NCBI GenBank assembly: GCA_033762735.1
Contig: JANRLJ010000190.1
Coordinates: forward strand, 1-64,000
From: JANRLJ01 sp033762735
GTDB taxonomy: Bacteria; Chloroflexota; Anaerolineae; Aggregatilineales; Phototrophicaceae
Length of the DNA: 64,000 nt
Direction: 5' to 3'
Shown here: one piece after another, positions 49,854 to 59,525 of the stretch
How the letters are laid out: each line of letters starts with the position of its first letter
How positions within the stretch are numbered: position 1 is the first letter of the stretch
The notes under the pieces: generated by a model
What the model was told of the DNA's origin: nothing
Seen by the model: the letters and a program-made list of their open reading frames with translations, nothing else
Database searches by the model: none
Position numbers and translations under genes: made by a program

Positions 49854-50048
49854 ATGTTCAATCAAATTTTCCTGCGAGAAACGCACCATCACGACGTTCC
49901 GCAGACCGCATCCACCAGCGATATCCACGACGAGCAACTGGAAACACAGACCCAGCACCAGGCGGAAATCCGACGGCTGATGTACGAACGGATTGCACGA
50001 GGACACGCACTGGCAGAAGCAGAGGAAGAAGCGTGCCAGCGCTGGTAA
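49854..50048 (+). CDS. Small hypothetical protein
   Basis: A 64-residue ORF with AAGGAG ahead of ATG 49854. It is polar and rich in His, Gln and Glu (HHHD near residue 11; a C-terminal helix with ARGHALAEAEEEACQRW). No family recognised. The good ribosome site and the divergent position argue that it is real. A hairpin without T run (TGCGAAGG/CCTTCGCA, about 50054-50090) follows. Confidence 0.5.
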   Translation: MFNQIFLRETHHHDVPQTASTSDIHDEQLETQTQHQAEIRRLMYERIARGHALAEAEEEACQRW

Positions 50049-50098
50049 CGACAGCGTTGCGAAGGGCGGGGTCTGCCTCGCCTTCGCAGAAGCAAACA

Positions 50099-50323
50099 TC
50101 ACCGCAGAAGCGGCAGGATCATCGGCAGCAGCAGCGCAGCAAGCACCAGTACGATTACCAGTGCAATCAGGATACGGCCATTCGTCCAGAAACGTGGGCG
50201 TTTACCCCCCACATAGCCCATTGTCAGCGCATGATAATCGACTGGTGAATCCTCGCCAAAATCTTCAATATCACGATCATCGGGATATTCGTCGTCATCC
50301 AGCCAGTCATCACGGCGGCGCAT
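50099..50323 (-). CDS. Small acidic protein with one C-terminal membrane helix
   Basis: A 74-residue ORF. The first 45 residues are strongly acidic (DDWLDDDEYPDDRDIEDFGED), followed by a basic stretch and a hydrophobic helix (ILIALVIVLVLAALLLPMIL) at the end, typical of tail-anchored small membrane proteins. Function unknown. GGGAG lies before the start. Confidence 0.6.
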   Translation of the reverse strand: MRRRDDWLDDDEYPDDRDIEDFGEDSPVDYHALTMGYVGGKRPRFWTNGRILIALVIVLVLAALLLPMILPLLR

Positions 50324-50497
50324 GGTTGCTCCCTTTTAGCACATCACTTCCCCATTATAGCCCCTGATTGACCGGGTTTGTCGATTTCAGACGCAAAAAT
50401 TGCACAGGACAAAATCACCCACGACTTTATGCAAACGATTTAGTAGTATGCACAAGGTGTTATTTTCACAAAATAGCAGTTTATGGAGATCAACAAA

Positions 50498-51253
50498 ATG
50501 CGTTTAAACCCGCAGGATGTTCAGTTTTACCAGGACAATGGTTATCTGTTATTTAAGCAGCCCGTTTTTGCCGAGGAGAAATTCGCACGGTTGAAGGCGA
50601 TCTTCGAGGAACTGCAAACCAAAGCGCAGTCCGTCAATAAGCGTATTGATGAACTGGACGTGCCCCACTTCGACGATCCGCGCCTGTTCGTGTTCCTGCT
50701 GGCAGACGAAATTCTGGACATGGTCGAACCGCTGATTGGACCGGACATTGGCTTATGGTCGAGCCATTTCATCGCCAAAGAGCCTTTTACCGGGCGAGCC
50801 ACCCCCTGGCACGAAGACTCTGCCTACTGGGAAGGCCGCTTTGACCGGATGGATCAGATTGTGACGGTCTGGCTTGCCATCGACCCGGCAGACGTGGAGA
50901 ACGGCTGTATGCGCGTTATCCCCGGCACCCACACCAACGGCTTCAGCGAATACGAGAAGGTCGATTGGCGCTCGAATACTTTTGACAGAGAGATTAAGCC
51001 TGAACTGATTGACGAATCGAAGGCCGTTTATTTTGAACTTCAACCCAATGAATGCTCTCTGCATGACGCACGGTTGATTCACGGCGCAAAAGCCAACACC
51101 AGCCCCCGCCGCCGCTGCGGGTATACTATGCGCTATTTCTCGCAGGGGATGAAGCTGAACCCGGATCACCGGGCGAACGCTAATCACAAGTTATGGCACG
51201 CGCGCGGACGCAACCTTGCAAACAACCCTGTTCAGCCTGTCCCGGCGTTCTGA
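50498..51253 (+). CDS. Phytanoyl-CoA dioxygenase (PhyH) family oxygenase
   Basis: A 251-residue Fe(II)/2-oxoglutarate oxygenase. The metal ligands are seen in PWHEDSAYW (HxD, near residue 108) and in the later CSLHDARLIHGAKANTSPRRRCGYTMRY (in part; distal His and 2-oxoglutarate Arg). The N-terminal FYQDNGYLLFKQPVF is typical. Substrate unknown. The second ATG (50498), with GGAG eight bases upstream, is preferred to 50483. Confidence 0.88.
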   Translation: MRLNPQDVQFYQDNGYLLFKQPVFAEEKFARLKAIFEELQTKAQSVNKRIDELDVPHFDDPRLFVFLLADEILDMVEPLIGPDIGLWSSHFIAKEPFTGRATPWHEDSAYWEGRFDRMDQIVTVWLAIDPADVENGCMRVIPGTHTNGFSEYEKVDWRSNTFDREIKPELIDESKAVYFELQPNECSLHDARLIHGAKANTSPRRRCGYTMRYFSQGMKLNPDHRANANHKLWHARGRNLANNPVQPVPAF

Positions 51254-51266
51254 TGTAAAACCACCC

Positions 51267-51291
51267 TCAGGGGCGAGCTTCCTGCCCCTGA
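51267..51291. terminator. Hairpin between convergent PhyH and cobA genes
   Basis: TCAGGGGC and GCCCCTGA form an eight-base-pair stem with a nine-base loop. There is no T run, so termination strength is uncertain. Confidence 0.4.
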
Positions 51292-51298
51292 ACGGCTT

Positions 51299-52054
51299 TC
51301 ACTCCCCAAACCATTGAAGGCCACTGTTTCGCAGGGTGACTACATCGCCGATTACGGTCAGGGCAGGCGGTTGAAGCGCGGCGGCAGCGGCTCTGATGGC
51401 GATGTCGCTCAGAAGGCCTTCGACGACGCGCTGCCCTGGGGTTGTGCCCCACTCGATGCACACCGCAGGCGTGTTCGCCTCTACGCCGTGCGCCATCAAC
51501 TGGTCGGTGATTTGGGGCAACCGTCCCACGCCCATCAGCAGCACCAGCGTCCCAAGCCGTGCAGCAGCAGCCAGCGCTGCGTAATCAACACTGGTTTCGT
51601 CTTTGGTCGGGTCTTCATGTCCGGTGAAGACGGTAAAGGCACTGGTGATCTGGCGATGTGTCACCGGAACACCGGCATAAGCAGGAACCGCGACAGCGCT
51701 GCTCACGCCGGGAACGATCTCAAAGGGAATCCCCGCCGTATCACACGCCAGCGCTTCTTCCCCGCCCCGCCCAAAGACAAACGGATCACCGCCTTTCAGC
51801 CGAACGACCATCGCCCCTTTTTGGGCCCGATCAACCAGAACCGCGTTAATCTCCTCCTGTGATAGCCGATGCTTCTGCGGCAGTTTCCCGGCATTGATCT
51901 GCTCCGCGTCGGGTCGCGCCTGTGCCAGCAGTTCCATCGGAATCAGGCGGTCGTAGACAATGACATCAGCCCCGCGCAGCAGTTCCAATCCTTTCACGGT
52001 GATAAGGCCGGGATCGCCGGGACCTGCCCCCACCAGATAGACCTTACCGACCAT
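51299..52054 (-). CDS. cobA: Uroporphyrinogen-III C-methyltransferase
   Basis: A 251-residue SAM-dependent methylase that makes precorrin-2 from uroporphyrinogen III. Motifs are VYLVGAGPGDPGLITVKG (residues 4-21), ADVIVYDRLI, VVRLKGGDPFVFGRGGEE and GVSSAVAVPAYAGVPVTHR, all characteristic of CobA/SirA/CysG-C. The ATG at 52054 overlaps the upstream gene by 11 bases. Last step-provider for siroheme in a three-gene minus-strand operon. Confidence 0.95.
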   Translation of the reverse strand: MVGKVYLVGAGPGDPGLITVKGLELLRGADVIVYDRLIPMELLAQARPDAEQINAGKLPQKHRLSQEEINAVLVDRAQKGAMVVRLKGGDPFVFGRGGEEALACDTAGIPFEIVPGVSSAVAVPAYAGVPVTHRQITSAFTVFTGHEDPTKDETSVDYAALAAAARLGTLVLLMGVGRLPQITDQLMAHGVEANTPAVCIEWGTTPGQRVVEGLLSDIAIRAAAAALQPPALTVIGDVVTLRNSGLQWFGE

Positions 52055-53426
52055 GAGACGCAATCTCTCTTTCGAGTTCCTCGACTGCTGCTGAAAGCCA
52101 GTGATTGCAGGCTTCACGGCAAGGGAGTTCCGAATCATGGGAAACATCCCTGCCTGCCCAAGCCGGATACAGAACGCACCCACTGCACACGTTTTCAATC
52201 ACGCGGTTGACCTGCGTCTCATCCAGCGCGGCCAGTCGTTGATACTGCCCGGTCTGCCGTGCGATGACGGTTGGTAAGGGGTTGGCTGCATGAGACGACT
52301 CTTGCACGGCTTGGGCAGTACCCAGTACGCCCGGATACACGGTTTCAATGACACAGGTGCGCTCGTAATCCCTCATGGCTGAAATGCACCACCCCTTCGG
52401 CACATCAGCCGAGGTTGCCAGTGACCGAAATGGACTCTCTCGCACTCTGGCACGGAGTTCATCCAGCGAGAGACAAGGCGGCGCGTTCTGATCTTCATCG
52501 ACATGGCGAATTTCCGTTTCCGTTATCCAGAGCTGCCCAAAACGAAACGGGATGGTAAATGACGAAAGGGCGCTGAATGCCCGCTGTGGGAAGCTGTCCC
52601 AGAGTGTCCCAGCACTGACGGGCTTTAAAGGTGTACCAGCTTCGCGCAGCAGTTCGAGAATCACGCCTTGAAGGTCATCACCGATCCCGACAGGCGGTGT
52701 ATAGATCACATCTCGCCCGTTGATGCGGCTGTGGCGGCTTTGCATTGCCGTCTCATCAATCCCTGCATCGTCAAATCCCAATGCACGAGGTACATCAATC
52801 AATGTATGGGAGCCATAAGCGAGGAAATAGGGAACGGCGATAATACAGGGCGCAGCGCTCATCTCGTAAATCTGCGGAATGGAAGGATCATCATCCAGAT
52901 AGACCGCGTACACCTCAGCCACTAGTTGCAAGCGGCGGATCGCTTCGACCTGCGCTTCGGTCGCTTTGCGGCTTTCCGAGTTGCGCCGGGTGCTGTGTCC
53001 AATGATGGCGACCGCAATTTGTGAGGCTGAAATCGCCTCCTTAGAAAGTTGCATTCGCTGCCTGATCGCGTCCTCTACCCGCTGCCGCACGACCTGTTCG
53101 AGATAGGGATATTCGCTCAAGGTGCGGGCATAACGGATGGTTTTGCCGTCGCGCAGTGTCACCGCGTCCGTCAGTCCCATTTCCGCCGGGATGACCGTCT
53201 GCGTGAAATAGCCCTGCGCGGTGAACAGCGGCACAACAGTTATATCACTCGCGTTGAGCGAATCAAACACGGTATGAAACGAAGGCATCTCTTTCCAGAA
53301 CGCCGCCGTAACTTCATCAACAACGTTCAGCGCCCGCAGTTGATCGACCTGCGACCAGACTAGTCCGGCGGTATGCGGGCTGATGTGTGATCCATGTCCG
53401 GCAAGGATGACAGCGGTTTTGCTCAA
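52044..53426 (-). CDS. Sirohydrochlorin chelatase with C-terminal iron-sulfur (DR2241-like) domain
   Basis: A 460-residue protein. Residues 1-115 (AVILAGHGS, VPLFTAQGYFTQTVIPAE) and 125-250 (IAVAIIGHSTRRN, VPYFLAYGSHTLIDVPRA) are two CbiX/SirB-type chelatase modules with metal-binding His. Residues 270-460 form a further part with Cys residues in CSGCVLY and PCREACNHW near the end, consistent with a 4Fe-4S cluster, as in DR2241-type proteins. It would insert Fe into sirohydrochlorin. It is coupled to the dehydrogenase gene upstream by a four-base overlap. Confidence 0.82.
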   Translation of the reverse strand: MSKTAVILAGHGSHISPHTAGLVWSQVDQLRALNVVDEVTAAFWKEMPSFHTVFDSLNASDITVVPLFTAQGYFTQTVIPAEMGLTDAVTLRDGKTIRYARTLSEYPYLEQVVRQRVEDAIRQRMQLSKEAISASQIAVAIIGHSTRRNSESRKATEAQVEAIRRLQLVAEVYAVYLDDDPSIPQIYEMSAAPCIIAVPYFLAYGSHTLIDVPRALGFDDAGIDETAMQSRHSRINGRDVIYTPPVGIGDDLQGVILELLREAGTPLKPVSAGTLWDSFPQRAFSALSSFTIPFRFGQLWITETEIRHVDEDQNAPPCLSLDELRARVRESPFRSLATSADVPKGWCISAMRDYERTCVIETVYPGVLGTAQAVQESSHAANPLPTVIARQTGQYQRLAALDETQVNRVIENVCSGCVLYPAWAGRDVSHDSELPCREACNHWLSAAVEELEREIASHGR

Positions 53427-54079
53427 GGTGTCTCTCCACTCATAATTTTATCGTACAGGGAACGCGCCGACTGAAGATCACCCTCATGCAGCAGATCAAG
53501 GACACGGGAGTCCATCAATCGGTGCCAGATTATGCGCCGCTGCGCCTGGTCGGGTTCCGTCTGTTGCAGTGCCTCTCGACTGCTTTCCATCCACCCTGCC
53601 AGTATCACGAGCGCGTCGGTGAGAAGCAATTGTGCCTGATCGCGCAGGTAGGCCGCCAGGACAGGCGATGTACCACCGCTGGAGACAGCAATCGTCAGGC
53701 TTCCCCGCCGCGCGACAGCCATATTATGAAAATCACCTTCATCAGCGTCATCCGCACGATTGACAAGAATACCGAGCTGCTGCGCTTCACTCACGATTTG
53801 CTGGTTGATTGCGGGGTTATTGGTCGCCGCGAACAGCAGCAGCGGCAGCGTATCGGTAAACAACGTCTGCACCAGACCGGGTTGATAGACCTGCTCGATC
53901 AGCACAAGCTTTCCCTCTTTCATCAGTGAAAGCAATTCCGCGTTGAATGCTTGACTCACAACCGTTACCGATGCTCCCGCTCCCAGCAGATCGCGCACCT
54001 TGCGGGCGGCGACTTTACCCCCTCCTACAACCACACAATGCCTGCCCTTTAAATCCAGCAGTACAGGATAACCAGTCAT
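53423..54079 (-). CDS. Precorrin-2 dehydrogenase (CysG N-terminal/Met8-like)
   Basis: A 218-residue NAD-dependent dehydrogenase oxidising precorrin-2 to sirohydrochlorin. It has YPVLLDLKGRHCVVVGGGKVAARKV (in part; GxGxxA-type NAD site, residues 4-28), LLFAATNNPAINQQI and the DEGDFHNMAVARRGSLTIAVSSGGTSP segment. First gene of the siroheme operon. The 5-prime region is shared with the divergent sulfite-reductase leader, and no Cys leader is seen on this strand. Confidence 0.92.
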   Translation of the reverse strand: MTGYPVLLDLKGRHCVVVGGGKVAARKVRDLLGAGASVTVVSQAFNAELLSLMKEGKLVLIEQVYQPGLVQTLFTDTLPLLLFAATNNPAINQQIVSEAQQLGILVNRADDADEGDFHNMAVARRGSLTIAVSSGGTSPVLAAYLRDQAQLLLTDALVILAGWMESSREALQQTEPDQAQRRIIWHRLMDSRVLDLLHEGDLQSARSLYDKIMSGETP

Positions 54080-54117
54080 GCTTTACGTGATCTTAACCTC
54101 AAATCTGGAGCAGGCTG

Positions 54118-54144
54118 TTGACAAACGGGACGTTCCCCTATACT
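54118..54144 (+). promoter_or_regulatory. Promoter of the sulfite reductase leader transcript
   Basis: TTGACA (54118-54123) and TATACT (54139-54144), with a short spacer of 15 bases that contains an imperfect palindrome (GGGACGTTCCC). A short spacer may make it weak or activator dependent. Confidence 0.6.
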
Positions 54145-54189
54145 CTCTTGTGAAATCCAACGATAAGGTAAACAGCAGGTTTCTTCACA

Positions 54190-54270
54190 ATGCCGTCCCT
54201 TCCCTGTGTTATGGTCATCATGTGTTGTCGTGTTACACACGCTGGCTTTAGCCTGGACGTGACCGTTTAA
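54190..54270 (+). CDS. Cysteine leader peptide upstream of sulfite reductase
   Basis: A 26-codon ORF with AGG ten bases upstream of ATG 54190; in-frame ATGs at 54211 and 54220 are alternatives. Codons 6, 12 and 13 are Cys (MCCR core). The bases TTAGCCTGG (54248-54256) can pair with CCTGGCTAA (54308-54316), which is the upper part of the terminator 5-prime arm and its loop: eight pairs around one U-U mismatch. The Cys density is lower than in the other leaders. Confidence 0.7.
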   Translation: MPSLPCVMVIMCCRVTHAGFSLDVTV

Positions 54271-54304
54271 CGTCGTTTTATTTTTCACGTTTGCGTACAC
54301 CCCG

Positions 54305-54334
54305 CGCCCTGGCTAACACAGCCGGGGCGTTTTT
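54305..54334 (+). terminator. Attenuator terminator before sulfite reductase
   Basis: CGCCCTGGCT (54305-54314) and AGCCGGGGCG (54320-54329) form ten pairs (one G-U), loop AACAC, then five T. It lies 24 bases before the reductase start codon. Confidence 0.9.
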
Positions 54335-54358
54335 GTTTGTAGAGCTTAGGCGGAATCA

Positions 54359-56054
<1,696 letters not shown>

Positions 56055-56062
<8 letters not shown>

Positions 56063-56987
56063 TATTTCGGCAAGGGTGCGCGTTGGTACACGTGGCTCCG
56101 AACTGGCGCGGCGGCAGACGGATGAAGTCGTGACTGCACTGCGGCAGCACTGGCCGATGCTGGACATCACGGTGCACATCTTCAGCACAACGGGCGACCA
56201 GGTCACGGACAAGCCGCTGCCACAGATCGCTGGAGAAGGCGTGTTTACCTCTGCGCTTGAACGCGCCCTGCTCGAAGGACAGATCGACCTCGCCGTCCAC
56301 AGCCTGAAGGATATGCCAATTGCCCTCACGCCCGGAACCCAGATTGGTGCGCTTCCAGCCCGTGCCTATGCCGCAGACGTGCTGATCAGCCGCGAAGGTT
56401 ATACGCTGGAAACCCTTCCAGACAATGCAGTTATCGGCACCAGCAGCCGACGCCGCGCTGCCCAACTGCGCCATCAGCGGCCTGATGCACAGATCAAGGA
56501 CATTCGTGGCAACGTTGATACGCGCATTCGCAAGGCCTATGACCCCGCCAACGGCTATGATGCGATTGTACTGGCACGGGCGGGACTGGAACGGCTGGGC
56601 AGGCTGGAAGACGCCAGTCAAACCCTGCCCCTTGATGTGATGCTGCCCGCGCCGGGGCAGGCCGCGCTGGCAGTACAGTGCCGCGCAGAAGCGGCCTGGC
56701 GGGTGCTGCTTGCGCCGCTCAATCACGCGGAAACGGCGGTGGCTGTCACAGCAGAACGTGGTTTCCTGCATGGTCTGGGGGGAGGGTGTGCGCTTCCTGT
56801 CGCCGCCTATGCAACCGCAACAGCGGATGAACTGCGTCTGCGCGGGCGCATCATCGCCTTTGATGGTTCAGTTCAGATTGATGTGGAAGATACCTTCTCA
56901 ACCGCAGACCCAACCGCCGCCGGAGCACGCCTTGCACAGCAGGCACTGGCAAAGGGTGGTGCCCGTTTATTGGAGGTGCTGTCATGA
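56055..56987 (+). CDS. hemC: Hydroxymethylbilane synthase (porphobilinogen deaminase)
   Basis: A 310-residue enzyme joining four porphobilinogens. It has RVGTRGSELARRQT at the N-terminus, AVHSLKDMP, IGTSSRRRAAQLRHQRPD and the Cys of the dipyrromethane cofactor in GLGGGCALPVAAYA near residue 245. The start is GTG 56055, inside the end of the sulfite reductase gene; the long in-frame ORF from 55782 is spurious. Overlaps hemD by four bases. Confidence 0.95.
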
Positions 56988-57826
56988 ATACGGAACTGCT
57001 GCGCTATTTGCATCAAGGGCATCCCCCTGCACGCAGCCCTTTGCAGGACAAATATGTGGTCGTTACGCGCGCCGCTCATCCGGCGAACGAGATGGCGTCT
57101 TTGCTTCGACAGCGCGGCGCCGCGCCGATTCTCTATCCCTGCATCGCGATCACCCCGGTTGAGGAGCTTTCCGCGTTCGATGCGGCGCTGGAACAAGCCA
57201 GACAGGGCGGTTATGACTGGCTGATGGTGACCAGCTTTAATGTGGTGACACTCATTGCGGAGCGCTTACACATTCTGGGAATTGCACCCACGCAGATCCG
57301 CCTCAAAATCGCAGCGGTCGGACCGATAACGGCACAAGCGGTGGAGACCTCTCTGGGATTGAAGGCTGCTGCCCTCCCGGATGAATATCGGGCACAGGCA
57401 CTTGCGCGGGCGATTCTTCCCCAGTCGGGGATGCGCGTTCTGCTGCCGCAGGGCGATCTCGCTCCGGCTGCTCTGGAAGAAGATTTAACCGCGATGGGAC
57501 TCCTGGTAGACCGCTACACCATCTACCGCACGACGACGGGCAGCGGCGGCGCGAAGCTCCCCGTCCTACTACAGCGCCGCACAGAAGAATCACCCCGCGT
57601 CCACGCCATTACCTTTACCAGTTCGTCTGCTGTGCGCGGTTTTGCCGAACGGATGCAGCGCGAGAACGGTGGAATACCTGATTTAAACGGAGTCGTGATT
57701 GCCTGCATCGGCCCCTCCACGCGGCAAACCGCCCTTGAGCTTGGCCTGGCGGTGACGGTGATGCCAAACTGCTATACCTTACCTGATCTGATTGAAAGTC
57801 TTGAGGAATATTTCGATGCTTCATGA
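56984..57826 (+). CDS. hemD: Uroporphyrinogen-III synthase
   Basis: A 280-residue cyclase of the weakly conserved HemD family. Recognisable are VVVTRAAHPANEMASLL near residue 20, DWLMVTSFNVVTLIAERL (about 70-87), AVGPITAQAVETSLGLKAAALP, and ITFTSSSAVRGFAERM near 207. It makes the branch-point precursor of heme and siroheme, the substrate of CobA encoded nearby on the other strand. Confidence 0.88.
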   Translation: MNTELLRYLHQGHPPARSPLQDKYVVVTRAAHPANEMASLLRQRGAAPILYPCIAITPVEELSAFDAALEQARQGGYDWLMVTSFNVVTLIAERLHILGIAPTQIRLKIAAVGPITAQAVETSLGLKAAALPDEYRAQALARAILPQSGMRVLLPQGDLAPAALEEDLTAMGLLVDRYTIYRTTTGSGGAKLPVLLQRRTEESPRVHAITFTSSSAVRGFAERMQRENGGIPDLNGVVIACIGPSTRQTALELGLAVTVMPNCYTLPDLIESLEEYFDAS

Positions 57827-58877
57827 ACACTGGCCTTCCCTGGAGTCTCAGGAAACGCCTGCTACTCGTTCCCGTGATCTGACCGTTCGACCCCGGCGTC
57901 TGCGCCAGAACGCGACCCTGCGACGGATGGTGCGGGAGACTTCCCTTTCGCCGTCGGACTTTATCTATCCGCTGTTTGTGCAGGATGGGCGGGACATTCG
58001 CCAGCCGATCAGCGCCCTGCCAGGCCAATTCCGCCTGTCGGTCGATCAGCTTGCAGCAGAAGCCAGGACGATTGCTGCACTGGGTATTCCAGCCGTGATT
58101 TTATTCGGCATCCCCGCGCATAAGGATGGACGCGGCAGCGATAACTTTAACCCCAATGGCATCATCCCCCGTGCCATTCGCGCCATTAAGGACGCTGCTC
58201 CTGATTTACTCGTCATCTCCGATATGTGCTTCTGCGAATACACCGATCACGGACACTGTGGGCTGATCAACACCCCCGACCACGAGCATTACAACCACCG
58301 CCTGCCACACGGCTATCTGCTCAATGACGCGACGCTTGATCTGCTGGCGCTGGCCTCAGTCACCCACGCCGAAGCTGGCGCGGATATCATCGCTCCTTCG
58401 GGCATGATTGACGGGATGGTTGGGGCAATTCGACGAGCACTTGATGAAAACCTGCTCCAGCATGTGGCGGTGATGAGCTATGCAGTCAAAACCGCCAGCA
58501 GCTTTTATGGCCCCTTCCGCGAAGCTGCCGGGAGCGCACCTGCCTTCGGAGATCGTCATCAGTATCAGATGGACCCGGCCAATGGACGGGAAGCGCTGCG
58601 CGAAGTGGCGCTGGATGTGGAAGAAGGCGCGGACATCCTGATGGTTAAGCCAGCGTTACCAAATCTGGACATCCTGAGCACCGTTCGCCAGACGTACAAC
58701 CTGCCAACAGCGGCCTATCAGGTCAGCGGCGAATATGCCATGCTGCAAGCGGCAGCGGCCAACGGCTGGATCGACTTGCGGCGGACAGCGCTGGAAAGCC
58801 TGATCAGCATCAAGCGGGCAGGCGCAGACATGATTCTGACGTATTTTGCCAAAGATGCTGTAACTTGGCTGGAATAG
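57816..58877 (+). CDS. hemB: Delta-aminolevulinic acid dehydratase (porphobilinogen synthase)
   Basis: A 353-residue enzyme condensing two aminolevulinates. It has the zinc Cys cluster DMCFCEYTDHGHCG (near residue 135), the Schiff-base Lys in VMSYAVKTASSFYGPFR and MVKPALPNLD near 280. The start at ATG 57816 (GAGGAA eight bases upstream) overlaps the hemD end. A proline- and Arg-rich N-terminal stretch of about 45 residues precedes the barrel. Confidence 0.95.
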   Translation: MLHEHWPSLESQETPATRSRDLTVRPRRLRQNATLRRMVRETSLSPSDFIYPLFVQDGRDIRQPISALPGQFRLSVDQLAAEARTIAALGIPAVILFGIPAHKDGRGSDNFNPNGIIPRAIRAIKDAAPDLLVISDMCFCEYTDHGHCGLINTPDHEHYNHRLPHGYLLNDATLDLLALASVTHAEAGADIIAPSGMIDGMVGAIRRALDENLLQHVAVMSYAVKTASSFYGPFREAAGSAPAFGDRHQYQMDPANGREALREVALDVEEGADILMVKPALPNLDILSTVRQTYNLPTAAYQVSGEYAMLQAAAANGWIDLRRTALESLISIKRAGADMILTYFAKDAVTWLE

Positions 58878-58919
58878 TGATTACCCCATTCCGGAACATC
58901 TCACGAAAGGAAACGAGTG

Positions 58920-59102
58920 ATGTGTTGTAACAACGAAGACCCTGCCTGTCATCACGCTATTGAACGATTCTCGACTCTAGTTTATTTCGCGCCGCTCTAT
59001 CGAAAACGAAAGCTAAAATCACGCTATGATCGCAGCAGCTCCCGCTACGCTTTATCAGCAACCACGTCCGGTTCATCCCCACTACATGCTTCTGCCGATT
59101 GA
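58920..59102 (+). CDS. Small ORF starting Met-Cys-Cys
   Basis: A 60-codon ORF with AAGGAAACGAG ahead of ATG 58920. Codons 2, 3 and 10 are Cys, then the composition becomes basic. It overlaps the next gene in another frame. It could be a real small protein, or a Cys-sensing leader for the next gene, but no terminator or antiterminator is visible. Low confidence. Confidence 0.3.
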   Translation: MCCNNEDPACHHAIERFSTLVYFAPLYRKRKLKSRYDRSSSRYALSATTSGSSPLHASAD

Positions 59103-59484
59103 AGACGGGTTCAACTGGACAGAATGCCTCGCGCATGTCCGGGAAGGCCAGTGGTATCTGGTCGTCTTCCGCAGCAAACACCGCGCTGATGCAGACGAAG
59201 CCCTGCTCACCGAGTTAGACAACCGCGCCTCCAGCGCCGCCCGGTCGCTCCCTGGCTTTCTCTTTTATTTTATCGGCACCCCACTCTCGACCGGGGAATG
59301 CCTGTCCTTCTGCCTGTGGAGCCAGCAGCAGGAGGCAAAACTCGCCTCCGCGCAACCGGAGCATCGTGAGGCCGTTGAAAAAGGCCTTGGGGCCTATGAG
59401 TACTACAGGCTGGAGCGCTATCATGTGCTCAAGCAGAATGAAACGATTCAATTTCTCGCGCTGCACCATACAGCGCAATCCTGA
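59026..59484 (+). CDS. Hypothetical protein, possible alpha-beta barrel (ABM-like)
   Basis: A 152-residue protein with no family I recognise with confidence. WYLVVFRSKHRADADEALLTELDNRASSAARSLPGFLFYFIG followed by CLSFCLWSQQQEAKLAS and YYRLERYHV (quoted in parts) has the strand-helix-strand rhythm of antibiotic-biosynthesis-monooxygenase-like domains. Downstream of hemB on the same strand and overlapped by the small Met-Cys-Cys ORF. The shine site before ATG 59026 is weak. Confidence 0.5.
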   Translation: MIAAAPATLYQQPRPVHPHYMLLPIEDGFNWTECLAHVREGQWYLVVFRSKHRADADEALLTELDNRASSAARSLPGFLFYFIGTPLSTGECLSFCLWSQQQEAKLASAQPEHREAVEKGLGAYEYYRLERYHVLKQNETIQFLALHHTAQS

Positions 59485-59494
59485 CCCACAAAAC

Positions 59495-59524
59495 GAACGG
59501 GGTACGGATGATCGTACCCCTTCG
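59495..59524. terminator. Hairpin between convergent genes
   Basis: GGGGTACG (59499-59506) and CGTACCCC (59513-59520) form eight perfect pairs with a GATGAT loop, extended by CGAA with TTCG around a bulge. Only two T follow on the plus strand. Confidence 0.55.
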
Positions 59525-59525
59525 A

